Shown: positions 1-9,790 of the stretch, in pieces | Position numbering within the stretch: position 1 is the first letter of the stretch | Layout: each line of letters begins with the position of its first letter | Assembly: GCA_963575645.1 (NCBI GenBank) | Contig: OY754465.1 | Coordinates: 43,550,401-43,614,400, forward strand | Direction: 5' to 3' | DNA length: 64,000 nt | Source: Xanthostigma xanthostigma | Lineage: Eukaryota > Arthropoda > Insecta > Raphidioptera > Raphidiidae | The notes under the pieces: model-generated | Databases searched by the model: none | Told to the model about the DNA's origin: nothing | What the model saw: the letters and a program-made list of their open reading frames with translations, nothing else | Translations under genes and position numbers: made by a program

Positions 1-335
1 TTCAATATTGCGCCTGGCGAAGACAGGTTTTATCACTATAGTTTTATTCAATAAATAAAATTATCGACCAATTTTTCAGACAATATATTGACAAAAAATA
101 TAATTAATATATTAACGTTTCGATCCAGATTTGGATCTTCTTCAGAACGGATCTAAAAATATAAAAAATAATTAATAATTATATAGTCCAAGAACGATCT
201 TCGTGAAATACCTAAAATCTCAAACGGCCAAAAATTTGAGTGATCGTTCCTGGGGTTACAAGAAACTACTCTGACCACGAAAGTTTCTTCTAATCAGACG
301 TTAATCAAAGATTTGACTATAGTTTTATACAATAA
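1..335. repeat. Dispersed palindromic repeat with hammerhead-like core, left copy
   Basis: The segment from about 41 to 165 (ends like TTCAATAAATAAAATTATCG, then a TTAACGTTTCGATCC block) recurs at 56404-56470 and 56820-56880. The block at 285-313 recurs inverted at about 56370-56400. On the minus strand 145-111 reads CTGAAGA, A, GATCC-loop-GGATC, GAAACGTT, which resembles a hammerhead ribozyme core. The element is cut by the window edge, so its true left end is unknown. A Penelope-like or related retroelement origin is inferred from that motif only. Confidence 0.5.
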
Positions 336-568
336 ATTACCAGAGACAGTTGAAAATTTTGAAATTAAAAAAAATGTATCCTGAAATTAAATTTCCAGAC
401 AAAGAACTTTGGCAAATTACACACATTTCTTTCAATTATGCCGCGTAAATACATATATATTATATATAGTACCTATGCAAATATAGTAAGTACTAAGTAC
501 TTATAGATAAATGTACATAGGGCTCCGCAAATTCAGGAGCCAGCTCTGCCACCTCACATTTCACGTAA
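336..568. other. AT-rich intergenic sequence
   Basis: Nothing recognisable beyond short TA-rich runs around 450-490. Confidence 0.4.
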
Positions 569-998
569 GTAAAGGCCGTTGCACACGGGCTAGTTTTGCC
601 ACTAGATTCCTTGCTAGATTTCAAGCGTGCCGTGGCGCTAGCTTTCGTGATGGCTTTTATGTTTTCGTTTCACGCAATACTTATTCTGAAGCTAGCTTTC
701 TAGATAGGTTTGGTGCGCGCGCTGCGACAGTTCCCTGAACAGAACGCACATTATAACGCCATGTTTGTTTGTGGACGTTTGCCCATCTCTCCCACGTGAC
801 AAGATACTGTTTTCTTATTGGTTCTTGACCAGAACAAGCGCAAAAAATAGCTTCGGTTCTAATTTTGAAATCCATCTAGTAACCACGCACGCGAGCCCCA
901 GTGACGTTATTTCCAGCTTCGCAGCCAGCGCGCCAGCCAGCACAAGTCCCAGCAGTGATTACAGCGGCAAAACCAGTGTCGTATGCAGCAGCCTTTAA
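569..998. mobile_element. TTAA-type MITE, copy 1
   Basis: The ends are TAAAGGCCGTTGCACACGGG on the left and ...GCAGCAGCCTTTAA on the right, imperfect inverted repeats. The interior is homologous to 24181-24625, 39022-39391 and 14690-15578. Shared inner landmarks are the GCGCGC...GACAGTTC stretch, the CATGTT(T/G)GTTTGTGG stretch and the TGACGTTATTTCCAGCTTCG stretch. The short ORFs here are incidental. The best copy is flanked by TTAA, which suggests a piggyBac-type non-autonomous element; this copy is decayed (GTAA at the left). Confidence 0.7.
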
Positions 999-1481
999 CT
1001 TAGAGAATTTGAGGCGCCTAATACTTAGATGTTTATTTGTATTGGCTACTGCTGGTTTGCAATGTACGTACTGTAGGTACTGTTCATACAACGGAGCCAG
1101 GCTTGCCCGACTAGCCGACCTGCTCACGGCCGTTCGCGAGTCGTGAGGTACTGTGTTTGTTATATTATGTTGAAATAACTTAGGTACTACATTCAACTAA
1201 CACGCTGTTTATGCATACATATTATGAGCTAGGGATGGTGGTCTCTATAGTCTTTATTTATTTTCCTAATCGTAGAACTGAGGGTGTAAACAGTAGCTTA
1301 AGAACAAATGGAATCGGATTTTCGAAACAATTACCTATGTCCTTCAAGATAATATAGGAAATCGGCTATCATTGATATTATGTCTCTTTTGGAAGTTACA
1401 CTTCTCTTGACGCGTTATGAATAAATGATGAGAGTTAATTTTGAAGACATAAGATCAGAATTAATTAGCAGCATGATGTCG
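999..1481. other. Unassigned intergenic sequence
   Basis: No gene, repeat family member or structured element recognised. Confidence 0.4.
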
Positions 1482-1489
1482 CCGACTGT

Positions 1490-1773
1490 CAGTGGCGTAG
1501 CGTGGACTAATGTAGACGTGGGCGAAGGCCTTTTCTTTCAGTAGGTACCTATTACCAAGAGTCAAGATCAACGCAGTGATCCTGCCATATTTGTAGGTAG
1601 GTTATATTTAGTAGGATCTTTTAAGGCACTAATCGTGCTATTTATTTAGCGTAGATAATATAGACCATGGCGTTTGGCCTCAAGTCAGCGCACAAGAGGG
1701 TCTTGCGCGGGGCCCTCAAAGGCGCGATGTAGTGGGCGAGGACCCGCTTTGCTCGCCCCTAGCTACGCCACTG
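1490..1773. mobile_element. hAT-type MITE with perfect 8-bp target duplication
   Basis: The termini are CAGTGGCGTAGCG and ...CTACGCCACTG. The flanks 1482-1489 and 1774-1781 both read CCGACTGT. At 284 bp it has no coding capacity. The 8-bp duplication together with CAG...CTG ends is diagnostic of the hAT superfamily. Its terminal repeat resembles that of the element at 18614. Confidence 0.85.
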
Positions 1774-1781
1774 CCGACTGT

Positions 1782-2209
1782 AACATCAGGATAAAATTGT
1801 TCGTTAAATCGTACACCGTGGACATTTTCTTAAATATTTTGATTTTCAGCACTTTTACCAAAAATTCGAGTGATGGAAAATGTAAAATAGTGAATATGAC
1901 AGATGTCAGGAAATGTTTTATTTCAATACGATAAACATTATTATAATATGTGCTTATAAATTGTATACAATGGTGATTGATATTATGAATATTATTATTA
2001 TTTAGTTTTGCCACGTTCAAAATAAGTCCACTGGGACATACGATGAAGTGACGTAACGACAACGCACGTAACGTGATACTCGTCTACATAGACCAATGCT
2101 TATGTAACGCCGATGACTACTATTTATTAATATTATGTATTGATTGATAAATTCCTTCTCAGTACCTAATATTTTGAAACAAATAAAGTAGGTAGATACA
2201 AATAAAAAT
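1782..2209. other. AT-rich intergenic sequence
   Basis: No coding or structural feature recognised. The ORFs on both strands overlap each other and look random. Confidence 0.4.
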
Positions 2210-2862
2210 ATTCCAGCCAATTGGGCGACGGAGCCATTCCAAATTCAAAAATGTTGACATTTGATTATAATAAAGAAAATAAAATTTCTGATATCGCGTG
2301 AGGTGACGCGGGTAAGGGCTAGTATTCAATATGATATTTGCTATTCGTTGCCCTGGTTACTTACATAATATGTTCCACGTCATGTAAAAATTAATCAAAG
2401 CATGCCGAACTAGTTTATTTCTGACAGATCCATAAAACAAAAGAGCGGCTGATTTTTTTTTATTTTAAAAGTATTCCCGAAACTATAAAGTTTGGAAAAA
2501 ATAATGTTTTTACGAAACTTTCATGAAAAAAGATAGAATAATAAGTCGTTATGAAAGGTATACCATTATTATATAAAAAACACCGTTATAGCATATATAT
2601 TTTCTGCGCATTCACCGATTTTCCTCAAAAACAACAGGGCTCTTCATATTTGCATACCAAACATCCTCCCAAAATTTGGTTTCAATCCGCTATTCCGTTT
2701 GACCTGTATAGTGTTCACAGACTAACAGACAAAAATATGTTTTTTGGATTCGGGGGACCTCAAAACGGAAAGATATTGTAAAATTTTTGAAAAGTGATTT
2801 TTGACCTAAACTAGAATCATTTGTGGGTTCGAATGGTAAAATTGAGATGATGAAAAAAAGGT
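2210..2862 (+). repeat. Dispersed repeat family (ATTCCAGCCAATTGGGCGACG end), copy 1
   Basis: It begins with ATTCCAGCCAATTGGGCGAC and GGAGCCATTCCAAATTC and ends near GTGGGTTCGAATGG. Closely similar sequence occurs at 29828-31060, 37055-37716 (reverse), 46026-46650 and as a half copy at 26262-26605 (reverse). The inverted CCATTCCAA / TTGGAATGG near the two ends suggests a DNA-transposon derivative, but no target duplication is clear. The ORFs inside are not conserved between copies. Confidence 0.75.
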
Positions 2863-3099
2863 ATAATATTCCAGAATAAAGCGTTTTCGGGTGTAAGACG
2901 CATCTGTAATGATTTCTTTTTCGCCAACGTTTTAAGTTTTTACCTTTTGAACTTGAGAACAACTTCTTGAATTTTATCGCGGAAGCCCAGTTTTTTTTTA
3001 TCAAAAAAAGTTATGAAAGTAATTCTATGGCGATATTCTTCTATCTTTGACCCATCCTTGCCACAATCTTACGGTAGTGCCCGTACTCTCTCACAGATC
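2863..3099. other. Unassigned AT-rich sequence
   Basis: No feature recognised. Confidence 0.4.
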
Positions 3100-3826
3100 C
3101 ACCGACCACCATTCTCAGTCAGTTCAGTGTTAACGCGTCCATTACAAAGAGCATCGAATCAAAAGATTCGTATCCTGTTCTTCTTAATCTGTTTATTTAT
3201 CCACGTTGCTTGTGCTCAAAACGTGTCGCACAACCCCAACGTGCACACTATCGACCAGTGTACAACGCGGTGTCATCTTGAACGAACCTAAAACAGAACA
3301 GAATTATTTTGACAGATTGACTTTACATTTAAAAAAAATAATTAAACACTGTTTCGTTTGAGAGATTTATCGTTAAATACTTGTTTTGTGACTGTTTGGT
3401 GTCGTGTTATTTGCAATTTTAATATATTTTGTTTAAAAATATAGCAGCTATCGTAAGTTACGTAAAAATAAGGTTATGTGTGTTTGGAAAATTAACATTG
3501 CGTTTAGTTATTTGTTTTTAATAATTGTTAAAGTGACTTTTTTGTGTACTAAATTTGCGTTATAATTTAATACTTTATTGCCTCGGGTGTCTGTTGTTTT
3601 AAATAATTTTTTTGAAATCGTTTTGGCGGTTAAAAAAGTAGTTTTCATCAAATGTTCATAATAAATTACCTTAATACATTTAATAATTATAAAGATATGT
3701 TACTTTTTGGCAGTTGTAAAAAGAAAAAGAGCTAATCGTGTTGAGTGCCTTGTAATGTGTAAATAATACCGTCCTATTTACTGTGTTTTAAATAAACGTT
3801 TGCGGTTGTTATTTTTCACCTTCAAA
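3100..3826 (+). promoter_or_regulatory. Putative promoter and 5' UTR upstream of the first exon
   Basis: The 3060-3290 stretch is less AT-rich than its surroundings and contains the tandem initiator-like words CTCAGTCAGTTCAGTG (about 3115-3130), matching the arthropod TCAGT initiator. The following 540 bp are AT-rich with many stops and lead without an obvious intron to the ATG at 3827. The assignment rests on motif and position only. An ORF from 3013 runs through the region and contains a hydrophobic stretch, but it starts upstream of the proposed initiator. Confidence 0.3.
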
Positions 3827-3916
3827 ATGCAGACAGTGCCGCCTCGTCCGAACAAATACCGCCGCAATTTGATTTCGTCGGGTTCAGGAACGGAACATTA
3901 CAAGTCTAGATTTGGG
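3827..3916 (+). CDS. Putative first coding exon (30 codons), unknown protein
   Basis: The ATG at 3827 sits in the context TTCAAAATG, close to the insect consensus CAAAATG. The frame reads MQTVPPRPNKYRRN at the start and HYKSRFG at the end and is open for 30 codons. It then reaches GGG|GTAAGC at 3916/3917, a strong splice donor in phase 0; continuing in frame would run into intron-like AT-rich sequence. Codons are richer in G+C and CpG (CCG, CGT, TCG) than the flanks. The peptide is basic and proline-containing, typical of an N-terminal extension. I do not recognise it. No acceptor or second exon could be identified in this window, so the gene would need a long intron. The nearby exon-like segment at 29506 is on the same strand and also ends in phase 0. 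This may be chance; transcript data would decide. Confidence 0.5.
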
Positions 3917-4125
3917 GTAAGCTTATTTTATTTTAGTCCTGACACTATGGGCTAATTGCCATTGAAAGAATTTCTTAGGTAAATTTGTTTCCAGCTAGCT
4001 GTTTTTGGTAGTGCGAAGTCTGAAAGAAGAATTGAAGGAAAATATGATTGCTGTGATTTAGTAGTTTTGGTCAAAAAGGTTTATTGCTAATTTTCATCGT
4101 AAATACCTAATATATTTCACCCACT

Positions 4126-4270
4126 TGATTGGATCATAACAAACTTTAACTAGGTATGCCAAATTTCAACTCTTTATTTTGGCTCTGCGAGCTTGTAACA
4201 GACGGACGGAACAACGGACAGACACCGGGGTGAATATTTCGGTTTTTCAGTTTTGGTACGGAATACTAAA
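4126..4270 (+). repeat. Retroposon 3'-tail fragment (LINE/SINE-like)
   Basis: It contains the typical sequence CAGACGGACGGAACAACGGACAGAC followed by a TACGGAATACTAAAAA-like tail, in the order seen in insect non-LTR element 3' ends. Similar tails are at 9262-9521 and 9620-9790. No reverse transcriptase is visible. Confidence 0.45.
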
Positions 4271-4347
4271 AACGACGTATGGTTAACTGGAAAAAAATAT
4301 ACGGAATGTGCAAATACATATTTCGTTTTCACGTGAATATATTTTTA

Positions 4348-4547
4348 ACATGTATCATGTTTTAGCCCTGGGGTACTAAATTTTTTTGAGCGTCAATTTT
4401 GTTTGAGCGTCAATTTTGAGCGTCAATTTTTTCCGCGCAACACATAGCTGAGAGACGTATGAAATTTTGAGCGTCATTTCCGAACGTCGATTCCGAGCGT
4501 CGAGTCCTCCGCGCACGAAACATATAGTGGAGAAAACATGATACATG
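4348..4547. repeat. Inverted repeat enclosing a GAGCGTCAATTTT short tandem array
   Basis: The arms ACATGTATCATGTTTT (4348-4363) and AAAACATGATACATG (4533-4547) are inverted. Between them GAGCGTCAATTTT and variants (GAGCGTCATTT, GAACGTCGATT, GAGCGTCGAGT) recur five or six times. It looks like a small MITE. Confidence 0.55.
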
Positions 4548-4922
4548 GTTGAAATTTTTGGTTCTAGAACAGAAATTTTTTTTTTATTCAACTTCTCGGC
4601 TTTTATTGGTAGTAATTCAAATCATAGGCGGATATAGAAGGGAAGCTTCCCTCGAGCCGGATAATTTAACAATGTTTCCTCGGGCATTTTGAATATATCA
4701 TATGCATAAAATTAATTATTATACCAAGCATTGTATATATATTCAAAGTGTGGTGAGAAAAGGCAACAAGAGCGTCAAAATATGCCTTCGTCTCTTTTTT
4801 CGAAGTAATTCCCTGGTTTTTCCTATAATATATTAGCATGGAGTATATCTCTCTATATCAAAAGTTCTGTCTTTATTTATGAGTAGCCAATCAGAGCCAA
4901 CGAGCCACAAAAAAGACAGATA

Positions 4923-5187
4923 GGGACCATTCAAGTATTACGTAAGCAGAATTTTATTAATTTTTGACCCCCCCTTGTCAGTAAAAGTAAGCAAAACTCT
5001 TACCCCTCCCCCCTATGTTTACGTAAACATTAGTATATATTTGTTTAATCTGTTCCAGTTTATTGTTATAAATAAATATTGCTGACGTCATCACCATCTA
5101 GACCCTCCCGTCCCTCATGTTCAAAAATAAGCTAAGCAAAGACCTTCTCCCCTCCCTTTGGTGCTTACGTAATACTTGAATGGCCCC
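4923..5187. mobile_element. MITE with GGGGCCATTCAAGTATTACGT ends, copy 1
   Basis: The terminal inverted repeats are GGGACCATTCAAGTATTACG and, at the right, ...CTTACGTAATACTTGAATGG CCCC. The interior has C-rich and T-rich blocks. A shorter copy at 23310-23465 is flanked by TAA on both sides. The 3-bp TWA-type duplication hints at PIF/Harbinger; superfamily uncertain. Confidence 0.7.
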
Positions 5188-5270
5188 AATTATATCTTTG
5201 CACCCTAATCGTGCGATTGCGATTTTCGTACTTTTCTCGGGACATATTTAATAAGCACATGGAATGTATA

Positions 5271-5410
5271 TGTTACGGTTAATACAAGAAAGTAGTTAAT
5301 TCGCGAATTAACCGGCTTATACCCGAATTAACCAATCCTTGACGTTTGGTTAATTCGGGTATTAGCCGGTTAATTCGCGAATAAACTACTTTCTTGTATT
5401 AACCGTAACA
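5271..5410. repeat. Foldback element, copy 1
   Basis: It is almost entirely an inverted repeat: TGTTACGGTTAATACAAGAA on the left and its complement on the right, with internal AATTAACCGG and AATTCGCGAATT. A second copy is at 6387-6536. A TA dinucleotide abuts both ends here, consistent with a 2-bp target duplication, but the palindromic ends make this ambiguous. Confidence 0.75.
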
Positions 5411-5465
5411 TATATACAATCTATTGTCTATACTCTATATATTATGTACCTCTACTTATACTCAA

Positions 5466-5634
5466 AATCAAAAGTCTGTCCGACAAAAACTTTTGAACGG
5501 TAACTCCGATCATCATGAAATTTAAACACAACATTCATTTCGGTAAACTAAGATGAACGTGCGTACTCATGTTACCCCCCCCCCCGCATTCGTTCTTTTA
5601 CCCCAGGGTGAAACCGGGACGGACCGCTAGTCTA
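5466..5634 (-). repeat. Fragment of the composite tRNA-like retroposon (reverse)
   Basis: This is the reverse complement of the 5' part of the elements at 34019 and 49788 (CGGTAACTCCGATCATCATG, then CATTCGTTCTTTTACCC, then the GGACCGCTAG end). It contains a poly-C run near 5575-5585. It lacks the tRNA-like part and the 3' end. Confidence 0.65.
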
Positions 5635-6386
5635 ATATATTAAAATTAATGTTCGTTCGTCTGTCTGTTCAGGACCTGTACGTTGTTATAGCATTCATCC
5701 GATTACTTTGAAACTTTGGTCAGTTGTGAACGTTCTTGCGAAGGCTTCGGTCAATCAGTATATAAACCTTGTTTTTTAAAGTGATACTACCATGCAAAGC
5801 GCCGGGTAGGGCTAGTAATCCTTATAAAAACGACCCCTCCCCTCTCAAATAAAAGTTCGTAACCGCCACTGCTTCAAATCTTTATATCCCATAGCAAACA
5901 GAAGTAATTGTTTCATTAAAATAAGACAGTGTTCTGATACCTATAAGAATTTTATTTTGGCGCGTCGCCGCTGATCTTAGATGAAAATCTAAAACACTTG
6001 TGGCCGTTATTATAAGACCAGGTGTTTGACGTTTAACTGCTAAATGAACACGTTCACCGCCATATGTGTAAAAATAAACTAGAATATTATGTTTCTCTGA
6101 AATAGTTCTCCTTACGTTTTCATTATAACCGAATTGCTGACTGAACACTATCGATATACGACTATCAGCCAATCGGTGGCAGAGAAAAAAAATCTTTTTG
6201 AGGGCGTAATGGAGAAAACTTTATTATATCGTGCTATATTAATTAGCGTGGCTATACAGTATGTAAACACGTAAGGTGCACATAGGGAAATTAACATTGG
6301 GAAAAAATGACTGGATCAGAGTGAGCCTTGAAATCTTGTTTTTCAATAATTTGACAGATAATATTCTTTTGCAAAATGAATGTGTA
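5635..6386. other. Retroposon-like tail, then unassigned sequence
   Basis: 5636-5830 has the TATTAAAATTAATGTTCGT...TTTGAAACTTTGG arrangement of short insect retroposons, also seen at 23504 and 31072. 5880-6386 shows nothing recognisable. Confidence 0.35.
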
Positions 6387-6536
6387 TGTTACGGTTAATA
6401 CAAGAAAGTAGTTTATTCGCGAATTAACCGGCTAATACCCGAATTAACCAACGTCAAGGATTGGTTAATTCGGGTAATTAGCCGATTAATTCGCGAATTA
6501 ACTACTTTCTAGTATTAACCGTAACATGTAAACTAC
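6387..6536. repeat. Foldback element, copy 2
   Basis: It is homologous end to end with 5271-5410, with the same outer TGTTACGGTTAATACAAGAA, and differs mainly around the loop. The internal loop sequences of the two copies are reverse complements (CGTCAAGGATTGG here versus CCAATCCTTGACG there), so the loop is inverted relative to copy 1. Confidence 0.75.
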
Positions 6537-7526
6537 CGAAGAAAATATTCAAATGATTACAACATAATCGGACTTTTTTTATTAATGGGACATTAAATTC
6601 CCAAAAATACTTAAATATGGTGCGAAATCAAATATCTCCGCCTATTCGTGTTGAACCTAAAGACATTGGGTCACTGATTTACCAACGCGCATATGTCATA
6701 CCAGTCAGACAATTTTTGAATGAAATGTTTCCAAACAGATGGAGTTGTTTTTTTGTTTTATTTTTGTACGAAAAAAATAAAATAATGATTTATAAGAGCT
6801 TTTTATTATTAAAAAACTAAAATAAAAATAAATCAAAATAAGACAGAAATCCTCAAGATTACCACGATAATTCAATAGAAATAGCAATTAATGCAGTCAT
6901 GGCTAACTCTGATCCAAGTATTTTTTCCCAATGCTAATTTCCCTATGTGCACCTTACGCGTTTACATACTGTTTATTGTTATGTTTTTTGCGTATGTCAA
7001 TGATTTTTGAGAATGGTCCATGTTATTAATTTACGAAGTCAAAGCTATACGCGGGTGTATCGCGATTGTACGCCATTCGTTCCTACAACCGGATTCATCC
7101 GAGCCCTCGGACAATTATGAGTGTTGTTCAAAAAAGTAGTTTACGGGAGAATCGTGGAGGAAAAAACGGGGAAAACTTCGAACAATTTCTGTGAATACTT
7201 GATAATGACATAACATATTTTCGTAGTGACATAACATAACGCCAGGACCGACCTCAAAATTTAATTTAACTTTTATTTTTGAGTTTTGACGAAAACGTTA
7301 CTTGAAATATTTGCTCGTCTATTTGATTACTACACGCTGTTAAAAAAGAAGAATCAGCTTAAAAATCACTCTATATGTGTGCACAGATAAATAGTCAAAA
7401 TCCGTCGAAAACTGAAAATTCTGCTAGGAATCTTTAAAACTAAGCTATTTGTATTATTTGAACGAACTTCTAATTCATAAAAAAACAACTCTCGCTGTAT
7501 GTGGATTTGTAATCCATTGTTATATA
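6537..7526. other. Unassigned AT-rich intergenic sequence
   Basis: No gene or repeat family recognised. The ORFs are overlapping on opposite strands and random-looking. Confidence 0.4.
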
Positions 7527-7856
7527 CAGTAGTCTCACTAATCCGGCACTATTAAAAATTAGGAGGTGTCGGATTATTGGAATGTTCGGATTATTGAATT
7601 GTATAGAAAAATTCATAAAATATCCATTTTTTCTTTCAAAGATAGAGTCGTTGCCGTCAATTGACATTTTTAGCTACACTATTTTCAACTTGAAACCAAC
7701 AGGTAAATAATATGTACGTACTATTGTGATAATTTTTGAGGTTATACTGATGCCGGTGCGCGAGCGCGGAACGCCAGTGGGTGGGGGAAGGGAGGTGTGA
7801 GCGGAGGGTGTCGGATTATTGGACGCACCGGACTACTGAAGTGAGACTCTATACTG
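7527..7856. mobile_element. Tigger/pogo-like MITE with TA flanks
   Basis: The left end is CAGTAGTCTCACTAATCCGG and the right end is ...CTGAAGTGAGACTCTATACTG, with imperfect inverted ends. TA occurs on both sides (7525-7526, 7857-7858). The CAGTA...AATCCG pattern and the repeated TCGGATTATTGGA motifs are typical of Tc1/mariner Tigger/pogo ends. The 330-bp sequence is non-coding and has a GC-rich patch at 7750-7810. Confidence 0.6.
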
Positions 7857-9261
7857 TATATAAAAAAATTACGTTTTGTATAGATATGTTATACGGAATA
7901 AATGGATCAGTATGCCGCGCATAAACGTCACAATATTTTCGTAACGTAAATTTACAAATGCGCCCAAAGAAGTTTAACTCAATAAAAGTTCTTTTGTGAA
8001 TTCTTTAAAGTATATATGATACCAGTTCTTTTCGTACTTCCGTAAAGAAATGGGGGTATGAGTCGCAAAAACAGGTTATATGTTGATTGTACTACCCTGT
8101 AACCCTAATAATGATTTTCATCATGGTGCGGCTGTATAACATTTGTCTGGAATTCATATTCGTTCACAATAACTTCTACAAACATTAACCGATTGGAATA
8201 TTTTTTTTATGTTGTTCTCAGTAAAAACTCAAGATCTACTAATATTGGTGCCAATCAGATCAATGGTTTTGAATTTTGTTTATCCTATATTATATAAGAG
8301 GTTTTTGACAAATTCCACTATTTTTCATTTTAAAAATTATTCTGGAAACTATTTTTGTAACATAGAACTTACGTGTGGTTCTGCATACCAATATTTAGAA
8401 ATACCTAAACTTTTTATCCTATAACTGCGCCAGAAGAGGGTAATGTTTTTCGAGTGTATGTATGTATAGCTATTTCTTTGACACACTCTGCAGCCTAAAC
8501 GGCTTGATGAATTTTAACATAATAAATGAGGTGTCGTTATTTACTCTCTGTTATAATAGACATGCCAATTCAAGGCACACGTGAATTTTTCTGTACGATC
8601 AACGATTTTTTGCAGACGGAATTACAAAAAAATTTCAAATTATTATTTTGAGCTCTAATTTTTAATCAATCAATAATAATCAATAATCATACATAATATT
8701 ACTTATGTACTTTCATTGTTCTCGTGTTTTTTTTTGTCATGTCATTGCACCGGTAACGAAAAAATATTGGCAAATAACTATTTCCTAACAGTATAATAAT
8801 AATCGCAATTCTGGTGAAATAATATTTCGAGAATGCAAAATATGCAGATATATGCCGAAGTAAAAGGTACTTATTCTGTCAGTATTGATAAAAATGTATT
8901 TTAAATTTTTTTTCGTTGCCTGTTGGGCTTGGATTTTTTTGGGTTTGGATAATAGTAGAGTGAATACGTGTACCTAATAGAATCAATTCTATGTCGACAC
9001 TTTTGGATGTTTGGTTAACAATTTCTTTGACCTTGAGACAAGCAATCACAATCGTGTTTGATGTTGGTGATAGTCGTCAGATCCTTCGACTGCATACAGT
9101 GTAATATGGCTGTATTAAAGTATTAAAGAACCAGTGACTCAAATGATATCACAAAACATATTTTTTGTGGTGTAACTACAAATTTGAGGTTTTCGGATTT
9201 TTCCCTTTACATGTGCTATATAAAAGACATTGTTTTTTGCCAAATTTTATATTCTAGGTCA
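7857..9261. other. Unassigned intergenic sequence
   Basis: No feature recognised. 8420-8540 resembles a decayed retroposon tail. Confidence 0.35.
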
Positions 9262-9521
9262 ACACGAAGTACCCTACGGTTTTGATTCCCTTGCGAGTGT
9301 CCAAATATGCGACATAAACGGCCGTATCTTTTGATTGCGTTGACTTAGAAGTTTGATTTTTCACAGCTCCAAGGGATTGCAGACCTGAGTATTTGATATT
9401 AATTTCAACTTGATTCTGCCAAGCGTTCCTGAGAAAAAGGGTCTTGACAGACAGACAGCCGGACAACGAAGTGATCCTATAAGGGTTTCTTTTTTCCTTT
9501 TGAGGTACGGAACCTTAAAAG
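9262..9521 (+). repeat. Retroposon 3'-tail fragment
   Basis: It has the order CACGAAGTACCCTACGG ... GACAGACAGACAGCCGGACA ... GTACGGAACCTTAAAAG, characteristic of non-LTR retroelement 3' ends in insects. It is followed immediately by a second such tail at 9620-9790. Confidence 0.45.
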
Positions 9522-9619
9522 GCATAAAATAATAAAGTTCTGAGGTCGGCACCGATTTAATTACTATAACTTTAGCTAAATTGACTAGCTTGAAAAAAAT
9601 GTTTTCCATTTCTCAATTT

Positions 9620-9790
9620 AAAATTAGTCCCCAGAATCAAAATTCAACTTTGTAGACTTCACGTCTGTATTTGGGCCAAATTTCAAATTTTACGTCAAAT
9701 AGTTTCAGAGAAAATCATCTGTGACAGACAGATGGACGGACATCGAAGTGATTTCATAAATGTTTCGTTTTGCACGGAACACTAAATACA
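9620..9790 (+). repeat. Retroposon 3'-tail fragment, second copy
   Basis: It contains GACAGACAGATGGACGGACA and a terminal GCACGGAACACTAAATAC. It is similar in layout to 9262-9521 but diverged. Confidence 0.4.
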
